64,000 bases of DNA from Panicum virgatum (lineage: Eukaryota > Streptophyta > Magnoliopsida > Poales > Poaceae), in the NCBI RefSeq assembly GCF_016808335.1, contig NC_053149.1, forward strand, positions 30,191,339 through 30,255,338, read 5' to 3'. This document shows positions 22,701 to 36,500 of this stretch, one piece after another (within the stretch, counting starts at the first letter, position 1; each line of letters starts with the position of its first letter). Below the pieces are notes generated by a model. The model was not told where the DNA came from, ran no database searches, and saw nothing but the letters and a program-made list of their open reading frames with translations. A program made the position numbers and the translations under genes.

Positions 22701-24292
22701 ACTGGAAGCTGATAGCAAGACTGTCCTCTGAGCACAATCTATCCGAACTCCCCACTTGGCCAGAGTTTCCATTCCCAGAATGACATCAATGCCCTTGGTG
22801 TCTAGCACCATCAGATCAGTACAGAACTCTACTCCCCTCAAAGAAACACTGACTCTTGGGCAGTAAGTGTGAGACCTCAACTGTCCTCCCGGTGAAGATA
22901 CTAACAGGCACCTCTTTAATGTGCTAGTATGAATACCATGATGCTCGACAAAAGACTGAGTAATGAAGGAATGCGTAGCACCAGTATCAAAAAGCACTGT
23001 AGCTGGATATGAATTAACCATGAACGTACCAATAACCACGTTGGGAGCCTCGGCCGCTAACTCGGCCGTCACGTGGTTCACCCTGCCCTGTGCTGGCGCC
23101 CTGGGCTGAGCTGGGCGCCCCTGCTGTCCCGCCTGCGCCTTCCGGGGGCAAGCGTTGGCGTAGTGCCCCGGCTGGCCGCAGTGAAAGCAGGTGCGAGGAG
23201 GTCCCTGAGCCTGCTGTCCGGTAGGAGCTGCCGGACGTGGAGCCTGTGGTGCCGGTGGAGCTGGTGGAGCACGAGCCGGAGGTGCCGGTAACCTCGGGCC
23301 CTGACCTGCCTGCTGCTGTCGAGGCGGGTACTGCTGCGGTGGCCTCTGCTGGTACTGCTGAGGAGGCCGGTACTGCTGCTGGTACGGCTGAGGCTGCTGG
23401 AGTCGTGGACGAGTGTTGCTGCCGGAAGCAACGGGGACAACCTTCCTCTTCTTGTCCTCCATCTCCAAGTGCTTACGCTCAGTGTTGAGCGCACTGTCAA
23501 CCAGATGGTTGAAGTCGTCGAAGCGGAGGTTGAGCAGCGCGTACTGGAGGTAGTCCTCAAGACCCTCCATGAAGTGCTCCTGCTTCTTGCGGTCATCCGC
23601 AACCTCGGCAGGGGCGTAGCGTGCCAGCTGAAGAAAGCGATCACGATACTCCGTGACCGACATAGTCCCCTGAATTCACAAAGACAGATGGATATCGGAA
23701 GATTAACTCAAGATTCATAAGGATAGAACAAGGGGCATTAGCTCAAAAGAAACCGTTGAATGATTATACTTAAGATTACCTGCTTCAGTGCAAGGAACTC
23801 CTTCTGCTTCATCTTCATAACGCCCGCGGGGACGTTGTGGCTGCGGAAACGCTCCCTGAACTGGAGCCAGGTGAGAGCCTCGCGGTCGTGAACTGGGTGG
23901 GACTCCCACCAGTCCAAAGCTGCCCCTCGCAGCTGTCCTGCTGCGTACAGAACCCGCTCACGATCATCGCACTGGGCGATGTCCAGCTGACGCTCCACTG
24001 CACGGAGCCAGTCGTCAGCCTGAAGAGGGTCGGACGTGTGAGAGAACGTCGGCGGGTGACCCCTCAGGAACTCAGCACGCCTGTCGCGGGGCTGCGGCGG
24101 TGGAGGAGGCGGAGGCTGAGTGTGAGCGTGCTGAAGAGCCTGAACAGTGTTGTTCAGGGTAGCCATCATCTGCATCTGGAGCTGGAAGTACTGCTCCGGA
24201 GTCAAAGGCGGAGGCATCGGGATCCCGGTACCCTGGTTGTTCTGACCCTGCTGCTGGCCAGAACCTGAACCGGTGCTCCTGGTGTTCACCAT
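19725..24292 (-). CDS. gag-pol: TK2 Gag-Pol polyprotein, two exons (24292-23780 and 23669-19725)
   Basis: The layout and length are the same as TK1: 171 residues in exon 1 and 1314 in exon 2, with every domain from Gag to chromodomain and all catalytic residues in place. There are no stops or shifts. Three changes fall in conserved motifs: Pro to Leu in the RT motif usually read as NAPA, Trp to Cys in the SPWAFP motif, and Glu to Lys in the integrase AEFSYNNS motif. The first is the most likely to harm RT. The frame is intact but activity is uncertain. Splicing of 23670-23779 is needed for the full product. Confidence 0.92.
23670..23779 (-). other. Spliceosomal-type intron in TK2 gag (110 bp)
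   Basis: It sits at the same position and phase as in TK1, with CAG|GTAATC at the donor and TTCAG|GGG at the acceptor. The interior differs at a few bases from TK1, but both splice sites and the TTAATC branch-like sequence are kept. Confidence 0.88.
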
Positions 24293-24862
24293 CTGATTTG
24301 AACAAAAGATTTCACGAGTAAGGATATTGCAGGAATAAACTCAGATGGATATGATAACTCTTTGCGGAAAAAGACTCAGCCATGATAAAGTAGACAGGAT
24401 AGAGTTGACTGTTTTACCCCCAACGATCTAACTCATTTTATGAATTAGTTAACTTTAACATCTGAGTGATTTTCTTTAAACAAATTTAAGCTACTAAGCT
24501 ATGCAATCATTCAAAAATCCAAATCAAACATGTAGCATAATAACAAGCAGACAATTTTCACGACTTAGCCGAGTTTAGCAAAAGACTCGACTAACACAAC
24601 GCGTCGCAGAACGTGCTATCGTATTATTATAAAAAGGTCACCTAGCTATGCTCATGGTGGTCAGATGACTGATTCAGGCCAAAATCTACGAAACTATTCT
24701 TCAGAGAGAGAAATCAAGGCAAGAAGGGTAAAAAGTCAAAGAAGTCAAGGGGTATAATAGTAAAATAGTTTCAGCAGACAAGGATTGGTGAGAAGAAGTC
24801 CTAAAACTCGACCAGTTCTATCTAGGCTTCGTCCTACAGTCGATATGGCTCTGATACCACTC
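24293..24862 (-). other. TK2 leader
   Basis: This is 570 bp of untranslated leader like that of TK1. The tRNA-iMet primer site TGGTATCAGAGCC is at 24847-24859 on the minus strand. Confidence 0.85.
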
Positions 24863-27800
24863 TGTAACACCCGGTTTATAAAAGAACATAAACCGAGCAA
24901 TCATATACGTGCCAGGATCAAGTCACACGTATATACAACAGAATGAACAGTATATCATAGCACATATCACGTAAAAAGATATAATAAAGCGAATACGAAT
25001 GTTATTTGTTACAATAATGACAAAATGTCTGATACAGCGGAAGCGAAGTACAAAATACGAAAAGCTCTCCGAAGCTGAAGCAGGGCGCCACAGGGACGTC
25101 GACTGGGAGACGAACACCTAGAAGTCCTCGTAGTCCTGGTAGCGCTGGACGAACTCCCTCGTGTCGGCAGGAACTGAGCAGCAGTAGCGTAGCCAAGAGG
25201 AAAAAGTAGAGAAGAGGCAAGGGTGAGTACACAACTTGTACTCAACAAGTATAACACAAACTATGAGGCTCTAAGGTTGGCTGACTCAACTGCATTAGCT
25301 TTTAAGTGTTGGCAAAATTTTATTAAAGCTGTTTACTACGAATTGATGAATTACCATTAACCCAGTTACATAGTAATTAATCAAGATTAAACATGTTACT
25401 ACTGAGAAACCAAACCAAAACCAAGCCACCAAGGTAAACCCCGAGAAGCACCTCCCTCGTCGGAAGGAGATAACTCCACTAATCAAAAGGAGGATCTGGG
25501 CCGCTCATAACCGTGAGCACGGCTAGTATACCAGTTTTACACTCTGCAGAGGTTGCACATCTTTACCCACAAGTCATGAGCTACGCCAGTTGTTCATCAC
25601 ACTTCCTTAGGTGAGATGACTAGCGACTCACTACGAGGCCTTTAAAAAGAATCTCGTTGGTAAGGCGTAACCGCGAGAGTTAGGTCGGCGACGATGGGGC
25701 CCACCTCCGGGGGTACAAGCACAGGAGCGCAATCCAAGCACAGACCAAGCCGGAGGAGCAGGGGCCATTGAAGCTTACTACTCTTGCCCCGCAGGTAAGT
25801 TACTCCAAACCAAAAAGATCTAGTTATTACGCCAAGTCTATCCCATTCTAGCCTTGTGGTAGCGCTGTTGTCCCAGGTTGTCGCTCTATGAACCGGTCCT
25901 TATGGAGAGTGGCCAACCAAGCACTAAGCACCGTGCTGGCCCCCTAAACCATGTTTCTACAAAAACCATCTTTTAACGAGAAGTGAGCCACTCAAGCCAC
26001 ACAAAGTGCCACTCTCAGAATTAAATTCAAGTAAACCATTAATCAATTTAATTAAAAAGGACCAGGGTGTGTTATAGCGCAGCAACCTAGCACAACTAAC
26101 CATAATGCAACCCAAGGATATATATAAAGAATATAAAGTGGCTAGGAAATCCTTAAAGGCATACAGTATTAAAATGCAGTATGAAATTGTAATTAAAAGT
26201 GATGGGTTGTTCATGTTATACTTGCCTTCCTCGTACTGCTCCTGCTGCTGCTCAAAGTGCTCCGAAGACGGCTGCTCCTGGTACTGGTACTGGGGCTCCT
26301 CAGATGGATCAACGTCTACTCACGAACACATGGCCAAAACAATGCACAACAATAAGCATACAAGCAAACTCTAACAAAAAGCTAAAGAACAGTACATCAA
26401 CACATAAAAACAGCGCACTAAACTACTCTAATACTGTTCTACGCATTACAACGATCGCGTGGATAAAAAGAACGCTAAAAACGGAGCTAAAACGCATTTT
26501 CTGGGCTAAAAACAAGTTCGAGGGGCTTATTTGTAAGAAAACTGAAGTTTCAGGGGGTTTTCTACAAAAACCAGGGACTGAACCGTAATTACTGGGTAGC
26601 TCTAAGGTCTAACTCGCAAAAACTACCTGTCTGGACTGCGGGTACAAAAACCAGGAAAGCCAGGGGCCTAAAAGCTAAAAACTGGGCCTGGTTAGAAATA
26701 TTCTTGAGCAGGCTAGGACGGCGGGTTTATTTCAAGCAAGCTGGGGGGCTCTTTAGCAAAAGAGCGGGCCGAACCGTTATCTACAGATCTCGACCGCAGG
26801 ATTCAGATCTGGCGGTTTGGATTTGATCAACCTACGATCTAATCTGGAGCGTCGGTTTCGGATCGGACGGCCAGAGTGCCTCGCGGGCGACGGCGGCGGC
26901 GGAACGCCACCGGAGCTCGGTTTTCCGCGGCGGCGGCTCGCCGGAGACGCCCAATCCGGCGTTCCGGGGGTCAAAACCGAGCGGGCTTGGGTCGGGGAGG
27001 ATCTACGCGTTATGCGTGATCCACCCGTGGCCTTTACTGGGCTCGGGGAGGTCTGTGGCGGAGGGCGCACCGGCGATGGCGGGTCAGCGCGGCGGAGGCT
27101 CGCCGGCGCGAGTGCGCTGGGCGACGCCAAGGGCTACAGGCTACGGCAAAAGGCGCAAAAGGGCAAGGGAGGGGCACTGGTTCTTACTGAGGGTTCAGCT
27201 TGGCCGGAGAAGGAGCGCAGCGTCGACGGCGATGCTGACCGGCGGCGAGGCGGGAGCAGAGCTCGGTGGCGGGGCCGGTACGGGGGTGCTCCAGGCGCTG
27301 GATCTGCCGGAGGGGGTCCGTGCGGGTCCTGCGAGGGAGGTCCAAAGCCGAATTAGTCCGGTGGTCACCGGAGGTGACGAATTGAAGCGGAACAGGGGCT
27401 CACCGGCGTGGAGGAGCACGGCGGAGCTAGATGGAGGCGGCGCTAGGGTTTATGGCGGCGATTGCGAGGCGAGGTGTGGGCGCAGAGATGCGGGCCAATT
27501 AAAGGGGGGCCGGCGGGGATCTTGGGGGTGCGCGCCCGTCGTGATCCCGGCGGGGATTGCGGCGCGGCCGTTGTAGCGCGGGGAAAACGGGGGAGGCGGA
27601 GCTGACTGGTGGGGTCGGCGCGCAGGGAGCCAGGGGAGCAGGCCGGCGCGCGTGCGGGCTGCGCGTGAGGGAGAGAGCGCGGGCTGGCTGAGGCGCTGGC
27701 TTGGGCTCGGGAGCGAGCTGGGCCGAGGCGGAGGCAGGCCGCAGGGCGGGCCGTGCGAAGCTGGGCCAAGAGCGTGACGCAGGACTGGGCCGAGCGGGGG

Positions 27801-28114
27801 AGAAGGAGGGGAGTGGGTTGGGCCAGACCTTGGGGTTGGGCTGGGTCTTGGGTTTTCTTTTTCCTACTCTTCTCCTTTTCTATTTCTAATTCAAACAAAG
27901 TTTGAATTCAAATTTGAATTTGAATTCAAACCACACTCAAATAAAATTATGCACCAGCATGAATGCAACCAAAAATTTAAACCTAGGATAAATTTTAATT
28001 AATTAAGGAACAAAAATTAGATTAAATGCCAACTAAACACTATAAACCTTAGAAAATTAAATAAAGCCAATTTAATTTATTAAAAAATGCTGAAATTTAA
28101 ATCAGGGTGTTACA
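24863..28114 (-). repeat. TK2 5' LTR (3252 bp)
   Basis: It pairs with 16431-19689. The U3 hairpin is at 27900-27931, and the GC-rich interior is at about 26850-27800. Confidence 0.95.
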
Positions 28115-29850
28115 CCTTGGATCCAGGCCGTTGGATTTAGATCTGGCGGTCTAGATCTAATGGATCCAAGATCTGATCGCACGCATTGAATCCGGATCGG
28201 ATGGCGCAGGGGGGTTGGGCGCGCGATCGGCGGCGGTAGGTCGCCGGCGGCTCTGTTCCGCGGCGGCGCGGCGGGAAACTCGCCGGACTTGGCCAAACCT
28301 GGCCGTCCGGGGGTCAAATCGACCCGTTTTTGGGTCTGCGGCGATCTACGGGGCATGTGTAGTCCACCTGGGCTCTAAACAGAGCTCGGGGAGGCTCGGG
28401 GCGGTACGCGCTGCGTCGGCGGCGGCTCTGCACGGCGGACTTCACCGACGAGCGGGATTCTAAGGGCGCCAGGGGCTACAGATCACAAAAGCTAAGCCAA
28501 AAGGGACCAGGGAGGGTTGTGGGTTCTCACCGGGACTTCTGGTGGCCGGAGCTGTCGCGCAGGTGGGTCGTCGGCGAGGTTCGGCGGCGGGATCGGTGCG
28601 GTGGCCGTGGACAGGTCGCTGCGGGGGTGCTCCGAGGCTGCTGACTTGCCGGAAAGACACGGGTGGGCCCTGCGAAGGTGGTCCAGGGGTCAAAGAAGCC
28701 CTGAGGTCGACGGCGGCGGGGATTTTCTTGCGAAAGGGCTCACCTGCGGCGGCTACTTCGCGAGCAATCCAGGCGCGTACACGGCTTGGATTGGGGACAG
28801 CGGGCTTGGTGAGTCTCCTGGAGTCAAGGCGAAGCCACGGCGAGCTTTGCAGGGGCCGGGGGGGGCAGTGGCGCAGCGTGGCCGCAGTGGAGCAGAGTCT
28901 AGGCATGGCGGAGCTGCGGCGGCGCGGTGATTCCAGGGCTCTAAGTTGCACAGGAGGGCGGGTGCGGCGCAAGGGAGACCAAGGCTGCGTTTAAAGGCTA
29001 CGCCAAGATCTTGGCGGCCTTGGTATGGAAGGCGACCGCAAGGATCGCGGCGGCGGTTTCGGATGGGCCTGTTCGCGGAGGAAACGGATCACATAGCGGA
29101 TTTGCGTGATCCCGTGCGCGGGACTCGACTTCTAGAAGGAGATGGCGCAGGCGAAATTGGACGGTGGGCCCGCCTAGGCGAGGTGGTCCACCAGACAGCG
29201 GGGAAGGGAGCTCGGCGCGAGCAGGCGCAGGGAGGAAGAAAGGAAGGTAAGGGGTGGAGCTGACCGGTGGGACCGGCTTGGCAGAGAAAGGGAAGCAAGG
29301 GCGCATCGCGCGTCGGGCTGGAGGACGGCCCTGACGCGTGGGCCAGACGGGGCAGCGAGGGGGAGCGGGCGCACGCTGGCAGGCGGGCCCGTGCGGGGCG
29401 ACGCGGGGTGACTGGCTTCTGCGCTGAGGAAGTTTGTCCACGGGAGGCTGCGATGCTGGGCCGGCCTGTCAGGCGGAGTGGATCGGAGGCGGGCTGGGCC
29501 CAGGTCGCGGGTTGGGCTGCTGGGTGCAGCTGGGCCAAGAGAAGGAAGGCCGGGCTGGGGTTTTCTTTCTTTTGAGTTTTCTTTCTATTTACTATTCTTT
29601 TCTATTTCTAATTCAAACAAAAACAACTAATTGAATTCAAACTAATTTGAATTCAAAACCTAACCACACAACAAAAGAAAAGATGCTCCAGCATGATGCA
29701 ACAACAAAATTAACCTATGATGGAATTTAATTATTTATTGAACAAAAAAAATTAGATTTAAATGCCAACTAAACACAATAAACCTTAGAAATTTGAATAA
29801 AGCCATTTAAATTCATTAATAAATGCTGGAATTTAAATTAGGGTGTTACA
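28115..29850 (-). repeat. TK3 3' LTR, second part
   Basis: It continues the LTR broken at 16430, starting with the CCTTG duplicate, and ends in GGGTGTTACA. It keeps a segment of about 54 bp (near 29412-29466) that is deleted from the TK3 5' LTR. A TTTAAA at 28990-28995 is a candidate TATA box. Confidence 0.94.
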
Positions 29851-29885
29851 GACCCTACCCCCTTAAAGAAATCTCGTCCCGAGAT
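29851..29885 (-). promoter_or_regulatory. TK3 polypurine tract
   Basis: The purine run next to the LTR end has the same form as in TK2 (AAGGGGGTAGGGTC on the minus strand). Confidence 0.82.
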
Positions 29886-32800
29886 TTAGTTGGGCTGGCT
29901 AGCAAAGAGATCTGGATATGTCTTCTTCAGCTCATCTTCTCGCTCCCAAGTAGCCTCAGCTTCACTGTGGTGACTCCACTGAACTCTGCACATCTTGATG
30001 CGCTTGTTCCGAGTAACCCTCTCTGACGTCTCCAGAATCTTCATCGGATGCTCAGTATAAGTCAGATCCTCCTGGACATCGACTCCATCCAGGGGTGCCT
30101 GCTCCTCGGGTACTCGCAGACATCTCTTCAGCTGAGATATATGGAAAACATCATGAACTCCTGAGAGGCTGAGAGGTAACTCCAGGCGATAAGCAACTTC
30201 GCCTTTCCGCTCTAGCACCTTGAATGGCCCCACATACCGAGGTGCTAACTTTCCCTTGACATTAAATCTGTGAATTCCTCTCATCGGAGACACCTTCAGG
30301 TACACATAGTCACCAACACTGAAAGTCAGGTCCCTCCGTTTGCCATCAGCATAGCTCTTCTGTCTGCTCTGTGCAATCCTCAGATTTTCTCGCACAGCCT
30401 GAACCATCTGCTCTGCATCATCTATGATCTCAGGGCCGAAGAGCTGCTTTTCACCAATCTGATCCCAATAGAGAGGAGTCCTGCATTTTCTGCCATACAA
30501 TGCCTCGAAGGGGGACTTCTTCAGACTGGCCTGATAGCTGTTATTATATGAGAACTCAGCATATGACAGGCACTTATCCCAACTGGTACCATACTGAATA
30601 GCACAAGCTCTCAGCATATCCTCCAACACTTGGTTGGTTCTCTCTGTCTGCCCATCGGTCTGAGGGTGATAAGCCGTACTGAAGCGCAGCTTCGTATCCA
30701 ATGAATCATGAAGCTGCTCCCAGAAACGAGAAGTGAACTGAGACCCTCTGTCAGATATAATCTTCTTGGGCACACCATGCAAGCAGACAATCCGATAGAT
30801 GTACAACTCTGCAAGTCTAGCACCGGAGTAAGTAGTGTTCACTGGAATGAAGTGAGCAACCTTCGTCAGACGATCCACTACTACCCAAATGGAGTTGTAC
30901 CCTTTCTGAGTACGAGGCAATCCAACAATGAAGTCCATAGTGATTTCTTCCCATTTCCACTCTGGAATCTTCAAAGGCTGTAATAGACCTGCTGGCCTCT
31001 GATGCTCAGCCTTGACACGCTGACAGGTGTCACAAATAGCCACGTACTCTGCCACTGAACGCTTCATCCCGTACCACCAGAAACGTTCCTTCAGATCATA
31101 ATACATCTTCATGCTGCCCGGATGAATAGAGTAAGCTGTATCATGGGCCTCACTCAGAATCAACTTCCGGAGATCATGCACATCAGGCACGCAGATCCGG
31201 TTCTTGTACCACAAAGTACCCTGATCATCCTCTCTGAAATGAGGAGCCTTGCCCTTCTTGAGCAACTCACGAATCTCCTGCAGCTTCTCATCATCTTTCT
31301 GATGCTGCCTGATCTCTGACTCTAGAGTCGGTACTGCCTCGAATGCTGCACTGGAAGTATGATGCAAGAAGCCCAGACTCAACTGCTCGAACTCCTCGCA
31401 TAACTCTGGAGGCATCTGGAAAGCCACGGCCATGTTGACATAACTTCTTCTGCTCAGAGCATCTGCTACAACATTGGCCTTGCCCGGATGATAGTGAATC
31501 TCCAGGTCATAGTCCTTGACTAACTCTAGCCATCTTCTCTGCCGCATGTTCAGCTCATTCTGCGTGAAAATGTACTTGAGGCTCTTGTGATCAGTGTAGA
31601 TATCACAACGCTGCCCATACAAGTAGTGCCTCCAAATCTTCAGAGCATGCACAACTGCGGCTAACTCAAGATCATGAGTAGGATAGTTCAGCTCATGCCG
31701 ACGTAACTACCGTGAAGCATAAGCAATCACTCTGCCCTCCTGCATCAGAACACACCCAAGACCATCCTTCGAAGCATCACAATATACCGTGAACCTCTTC
31801 GTCTGGTCTGGCAGAGTCAGGACTGGCGCCGTAGTCAACCTTTTCTTCAGCTCATCAAAGGCTCTCTGACGCTCATCAGTCCACACGAAAGCCACATTTT
31901 TCTCCAGCAAAGAAGTCAAAGGCTTCGCGATCTTGGCGAAATTCTCGATGAACCTCCGATAATATCCAGCTAAGCCCAAGAAAGATCTGACTTCCTTCAC
32001 TGTCTGCGGTGTCTCCCACTCGAGCACATCCTTCACCTTGCTTGGATCAACAGCAATGCCTCCCTGAGAGATAACATGACCGAGGAATGGAACCTCGTCA
32101 ATCCAGAACTCGCACTTGCTGAACTTGGCATACAACTGATGCTCTCTCAATCTCTGCAATACAAGTCTCAGATGCTCCTCATGCTCTTCTTCTGTCTTGG
32201 AGAAGATCAGAATATCATCAATGAAAATCACCACGAAGACATCCAGATAGTCCATGAAGACCATGTTCATCAGGTGCATGAAGAAAGCCGGGGCATTAGT
32301 CAAGCCGAAGGACATGACTGTATACTCATATAGCCCGTACTTGCAGGTGAATGCCGTCTTCGGAATATCCCCAGGACGGATCCTCAGCTGAAAATAACCC
32401 GAACGAAGATCAATCTTCGAGAATATACGAGCACCTCGAAGCAGATCGAAGAGATCCTCAATACGGGGCAGTGGATGCTTGTTCTTGATAGTGACTGCAT
32501 TCAGCTCACGATAATCCACACACATCCTCTTCGAGCCATCCTTCTTATCTACTAGCAGCAATGGAAAAGCCCAAGGAGAGAAGCTGCGACGGATATAGCC
32601 CTTGGCTAGCAACTCATCAATAGTCTTCTTTACTTCTTCATGCTCTATAGGCGCCATACGGTAGGGCCGCTTTGCAATAGGAGCTGTGCCAGGCAAGAGA
32701 TCAATACAAAACTCAATGGCGCGTTCAGGCGGCATACCTGGCAGATCATCCGGAAAGACATCCGGGAATTCAGACACCACGCGAATACCGTCCGTGGGTC

Positions 32801-33535
32801 TAGCCTCCATCTGATGAAGAAATCCCGAAGGCTCTACTGCACTGATAACAACCTCTTGGCCACTAGAAGCTGATAACAAGACTGTCCTCTGAGCACAATC
32901 TATCCGAACTCCCCATTTGGCCAGAGTCTCCATTCCCATAATGACATCAATGCCCTTGGTGTCTAGCACCATCAGATCAGTGCAGAACTCTACTCCCCTC
33001 AAAGAAACACTGACTCTCGGGCAGTAAGTGTGAGACCTCAACTGTCCTCCCGGTGAAGATACTAACAGGCACCTCTTTAATGTGCTAGTATGAATACCAT
33101 GATGCTCGACAAAAGACTGAGTAATGAAGGAATGCGTAGCACCAGTATCAAAAAGCACTGTAGCTGGATATGAATTAACCATGAACGTACCAATAACCAC
33201 GTTGGGAGCCTCGGCCGCTGACTCGGCCGTCACGTGGTTCACCCTGCCCTGTGCTGGCACCCTGGGCTGAGCTGGGCGCCCCTGCTGTCCCGCCTGCGCC
33301 TTCCGGGGGCAAGCGTTGGCGTAGTGCCCCGGCTGGCTGCAGTGAAAGCAGGTGCGAGGAGGTCCCTGAGCCTGCTGTCCGGTAGGAGCTGCCGGACGCG
33401 GAGCCTGCGGTGCCGGTGGAGCTGGTGGAGCAGTACGAGCCGGAGGTGCCGGTAACCTCTGGCCCTGACCTGCCTGCTGCTGTCGAGGCGGGTACTGCTG
33501 CGGTGGCCTCTGCTGGTACTGCTGAGGAGGCCGGT
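29886..33535 (-). pseudogene. gag-pol: TK3 Gag-Pol, distal part (CCHC to chromodomain)
   Basis: This is the 3' part of the split TK3 Gag-Pol gene. It keeps the Pro/Gln-rich linker, a CCHC knuckle with a Gly to Ser change beside the second Cys, protease DTG, RT, RNase H, integrase and chromodomain. A TAG at 31707-31709 replaces a CAG Gln codon early in RNase H, between the RT and the RNase H acidic residues that follow. The frame is otherwise open from 33535 to 29886. TK4 separates it from the rest of gag (45518-46333). Confidence 0.9.
33531..33535. repeat. Target site duplication of TK4 (CCGGT)
   Basis: CCGGT is repeated at 45518-45522. TK3 gag resumes there. Confidence 0.94.
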
Positions 33536-36500
33536 TGTAACACCCGGTTTATAAAAGAACATAAACCGAGCAATCATATACGTGCCAGGATCAAGTCACA
33601 CGTATATACAACAGAATGAACAGTATATCATAGCACATATCACGTAAAAAGACATAATAAAGCGAATACGAATGTTATTTATTACAATAATGACAAAATG
33701 TCTGATACAGCGGAAGCGAAGTACAAAATACGATAAAAGCTCTCCGAAGCTGGAGCAGGGCGCCACAGGGACGTCGACTGGGAGGCGAAGCACCTAGAAG
33801 TCCTCGTAGTCCTGGTAGCGCTGGACGAACTCCCTCGTGTCGGCAGGAACTGAGCAGCAGTAGCGTAGCCAAGAGGAAAAAGTAGAGAAGAGGAAAGAGT
33901 GAGTACACAACTTGTACTCAACAAGTATAACACAAACTATGAGGCTCTAGGCTGGCTGACTGACTGCATTAGCTTTTAAGTGTTGGCAAAATTTTATTAA
34001 AGCTATTTACTACAAGTTGATGAGTTACCATTAACCCAGTTACATAGTACTTAATCAAGATTAAACATGTTACTACTGAGAACCAAACCAAAACCAAGCC
34101 ACCAAGGTAAACCCCGAGAAGCACCTCCCTCGTCGGAAGGAGATAACTTCACTAATCAAAAGGAGGATCTGGGCCGCTCATAACCGTGAGCACGGCTAGT
34201 ATACCAGTTTTACACTCTGCAGAGGTTGCACATCTTTACCCACAAGTCGTGAGCTACGCCAGTTGTTCATCACACTTCCTTAGGTGAGATGGCCAGCGAC
34301 TCACTACGAGGCCTTTAAAAAGAATCTCGTTGGTAAGGCGTAACCGCGAGAGTTAGGTCGGCGACGATGGGGCCCACCTCCGGGGGTACAAGCACAGGAG
34401 CGCAATCCAAGCACAGACCAAGCCGGAGGAGCAGGGACCATTGAAGCTTACTACTCTTGCCCCGCAGGTAAGTTACTCCAAACCAAAAAGATCTAGTTAT
34501 TACGCCAAGTCTATCCCATTCTAGCCTTGTGGTAGCGCTGTTGTCCCAGGTTGTCGCTCTATGAACCGGTCCTTATGGAGAGTGGCCAACCAGGCAGTAA
34601 GCACCATGCTGGCCCCCTAAACCATGTTTCTAACAAAAGCCAATTTTAACGAGACGTGAGCCACTCAAGCCACACAGAGTGCCACTCTCAGAATTAAGTT
34701 CAAGTAAACCATTAATCAATTTAATTAAAAAGGACCAGAGTGTGTTATAGCGCAGCAACCTAGCACAACTAACCAAAATGCAACCCAAAGGTATATTTAA
34801 AGGATATAAACTGGCTAGGAAATCCTTAAAGGCGTACAGTATTAAAATGCAGTATGAAATTGTATTTAAAGATGATAGGTTGTTCATGTTATACTTGCCT
34901 TCCTCGTACTGCTCCTGCTGCTGCTCAAACTGATCCGAAGACGGCTGCTCCGGGTACTGGTACTGGGGCTCCTCAGATGGATCAACGTCTACTCACGAAC
35001 ACATGGCCAAAACAATGCACAGGAATAAGCATACAAGCAAACACTAACAAAAACTAAGAAACAATACATCAATACATAAAAATAGCGCACCAAACTATTC
35101 TAGAACTATTCTACGCGTTACAACGATTGCGTGGACATAAAGAACGCTAAAAACGGAGCTAAAACGCGTATTCTAGGCCAAAAACAAGGTTCAGGGGCTT
35201 ATTTGTAAGAAAACTGGAGTTTCAGGGGCTTTTCTGCTAAAACCGAGGGCCTAAACATAATTAAACTAAAGCTTCAGGGTCTAACTTACAAAAGAAACAG
35301 GGCTGGACAGCGGGTTCTATTTCTAAAAAACTCAGGGGGTTATTTGTTAAAAACAGGGTCCGAACTGTAAATATTTTTGAAAGGGCTAGGACCGCGGGTT
35401 GATTTCAGGATAAGTCAGGGGTTCTTTAACAAAATGGGCAGGGCGAAGCGGTACGCTCAGATCTGGACCGTCAGATCCAGATCTGATGGTTAGGATCAAA
35501 AGGGGCGCCGTTCTAATCTCGGCCGTCCACCCGAGATCGGGCGGCCAGAACGGATCGGGCGTGTGGGGGGGCGGCGCGGCTCTCCGGAGTCCCCTGCTCC
35601 GCGGCGGCGCTTCGCCGGCAGCTCGTCGGAGAGGGTGGCTTGGGCGCTACAGGCGGTGTTTTGGGCTGCGGTTTGGTCGTGGAGCTTGTGCGCGGGGCGG
35701 CTAAACCACCTAGGCACTCAAAACGGCCGATTAGGGGCTGGGCGTGGCTCGCTACGGCGAGGGGCGGCGCTGTAGCGAAGGTGCTCGCCGGAGCGAGTGT
35801 GCCGGCGATGCCAAGGGTTACGGGCTACGGAAACTGGCGCAAGGGAAGGAGGGGTTTGGAGTGTAGCTCACCGAGGGCTTGGGCGGTCGGATTACGCAGC
35901 GCAGATGACCGGCGGCGAGGTCGTGCGGCGGTTACGGGCGGCGCTCGCGGAGAAAGGTGCTGCGGGGCTCCTCCTGGCCTCTGGGTGGCACGGGTCGATG
36001 CCTGGCGTCACTGTGAAGCAGGTAGAGGGGTCAGCTGGATCCGGCGTGCCACGGCGACGAGAAAACCGGGCGGCGGAGTCTTTACCGGCGGCGTTGAAGT
36101 TCTGCTACGGCGGAGCTAGACAGGGGCTGTGGAAATCGGGTTCTGGTGGCGCTGGAGTGCGGGGGTGGCTGTGTGCAGCGTAGGGGAAGGCCGGGCTGTG
36201 TTTAAGGAGGCCGTGCCGAGATCCCGGGTGGTGCGATAAGGAGGGATGCCCGGAGAATTTGGCGGCGGGCTCGGCGTGACCGGCGCGAGGAAAACGGGAT
36301 CGCGCAACTCGGCGTGATCCCGAACTTGGGTGGCGGCGCTTCTAGAAGTAAAAGGGGCAGGGGTGGCTGGCGAGTGGCCCTGCGTGGTCCGGTATGACCC
36401 ACGGGGCAGCGGGGCTCGGCACGGGCGGAGCAGGGAGTCCGGCGACGATTTCGGGCGGAGGAAGGGGAAGATCCTGCCAGCGGGGCCGGCTGGTCAGCGG

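Larger units (their letters stand above)
16431..28114 (-). mobile_element. TK2: complete Tekay element (11,684 bp)
   Basis: This is a complete element on the minus strand with LTRs 16431-19689 and 24863-28114. Only about a dozen differences between the LTRs were noticed by eye, including a poly-G length change. Gag-Pol is open with the gag intron. It inserted in the TK3 3' LTR with duplication CCTTG. Confidence 0.96.
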
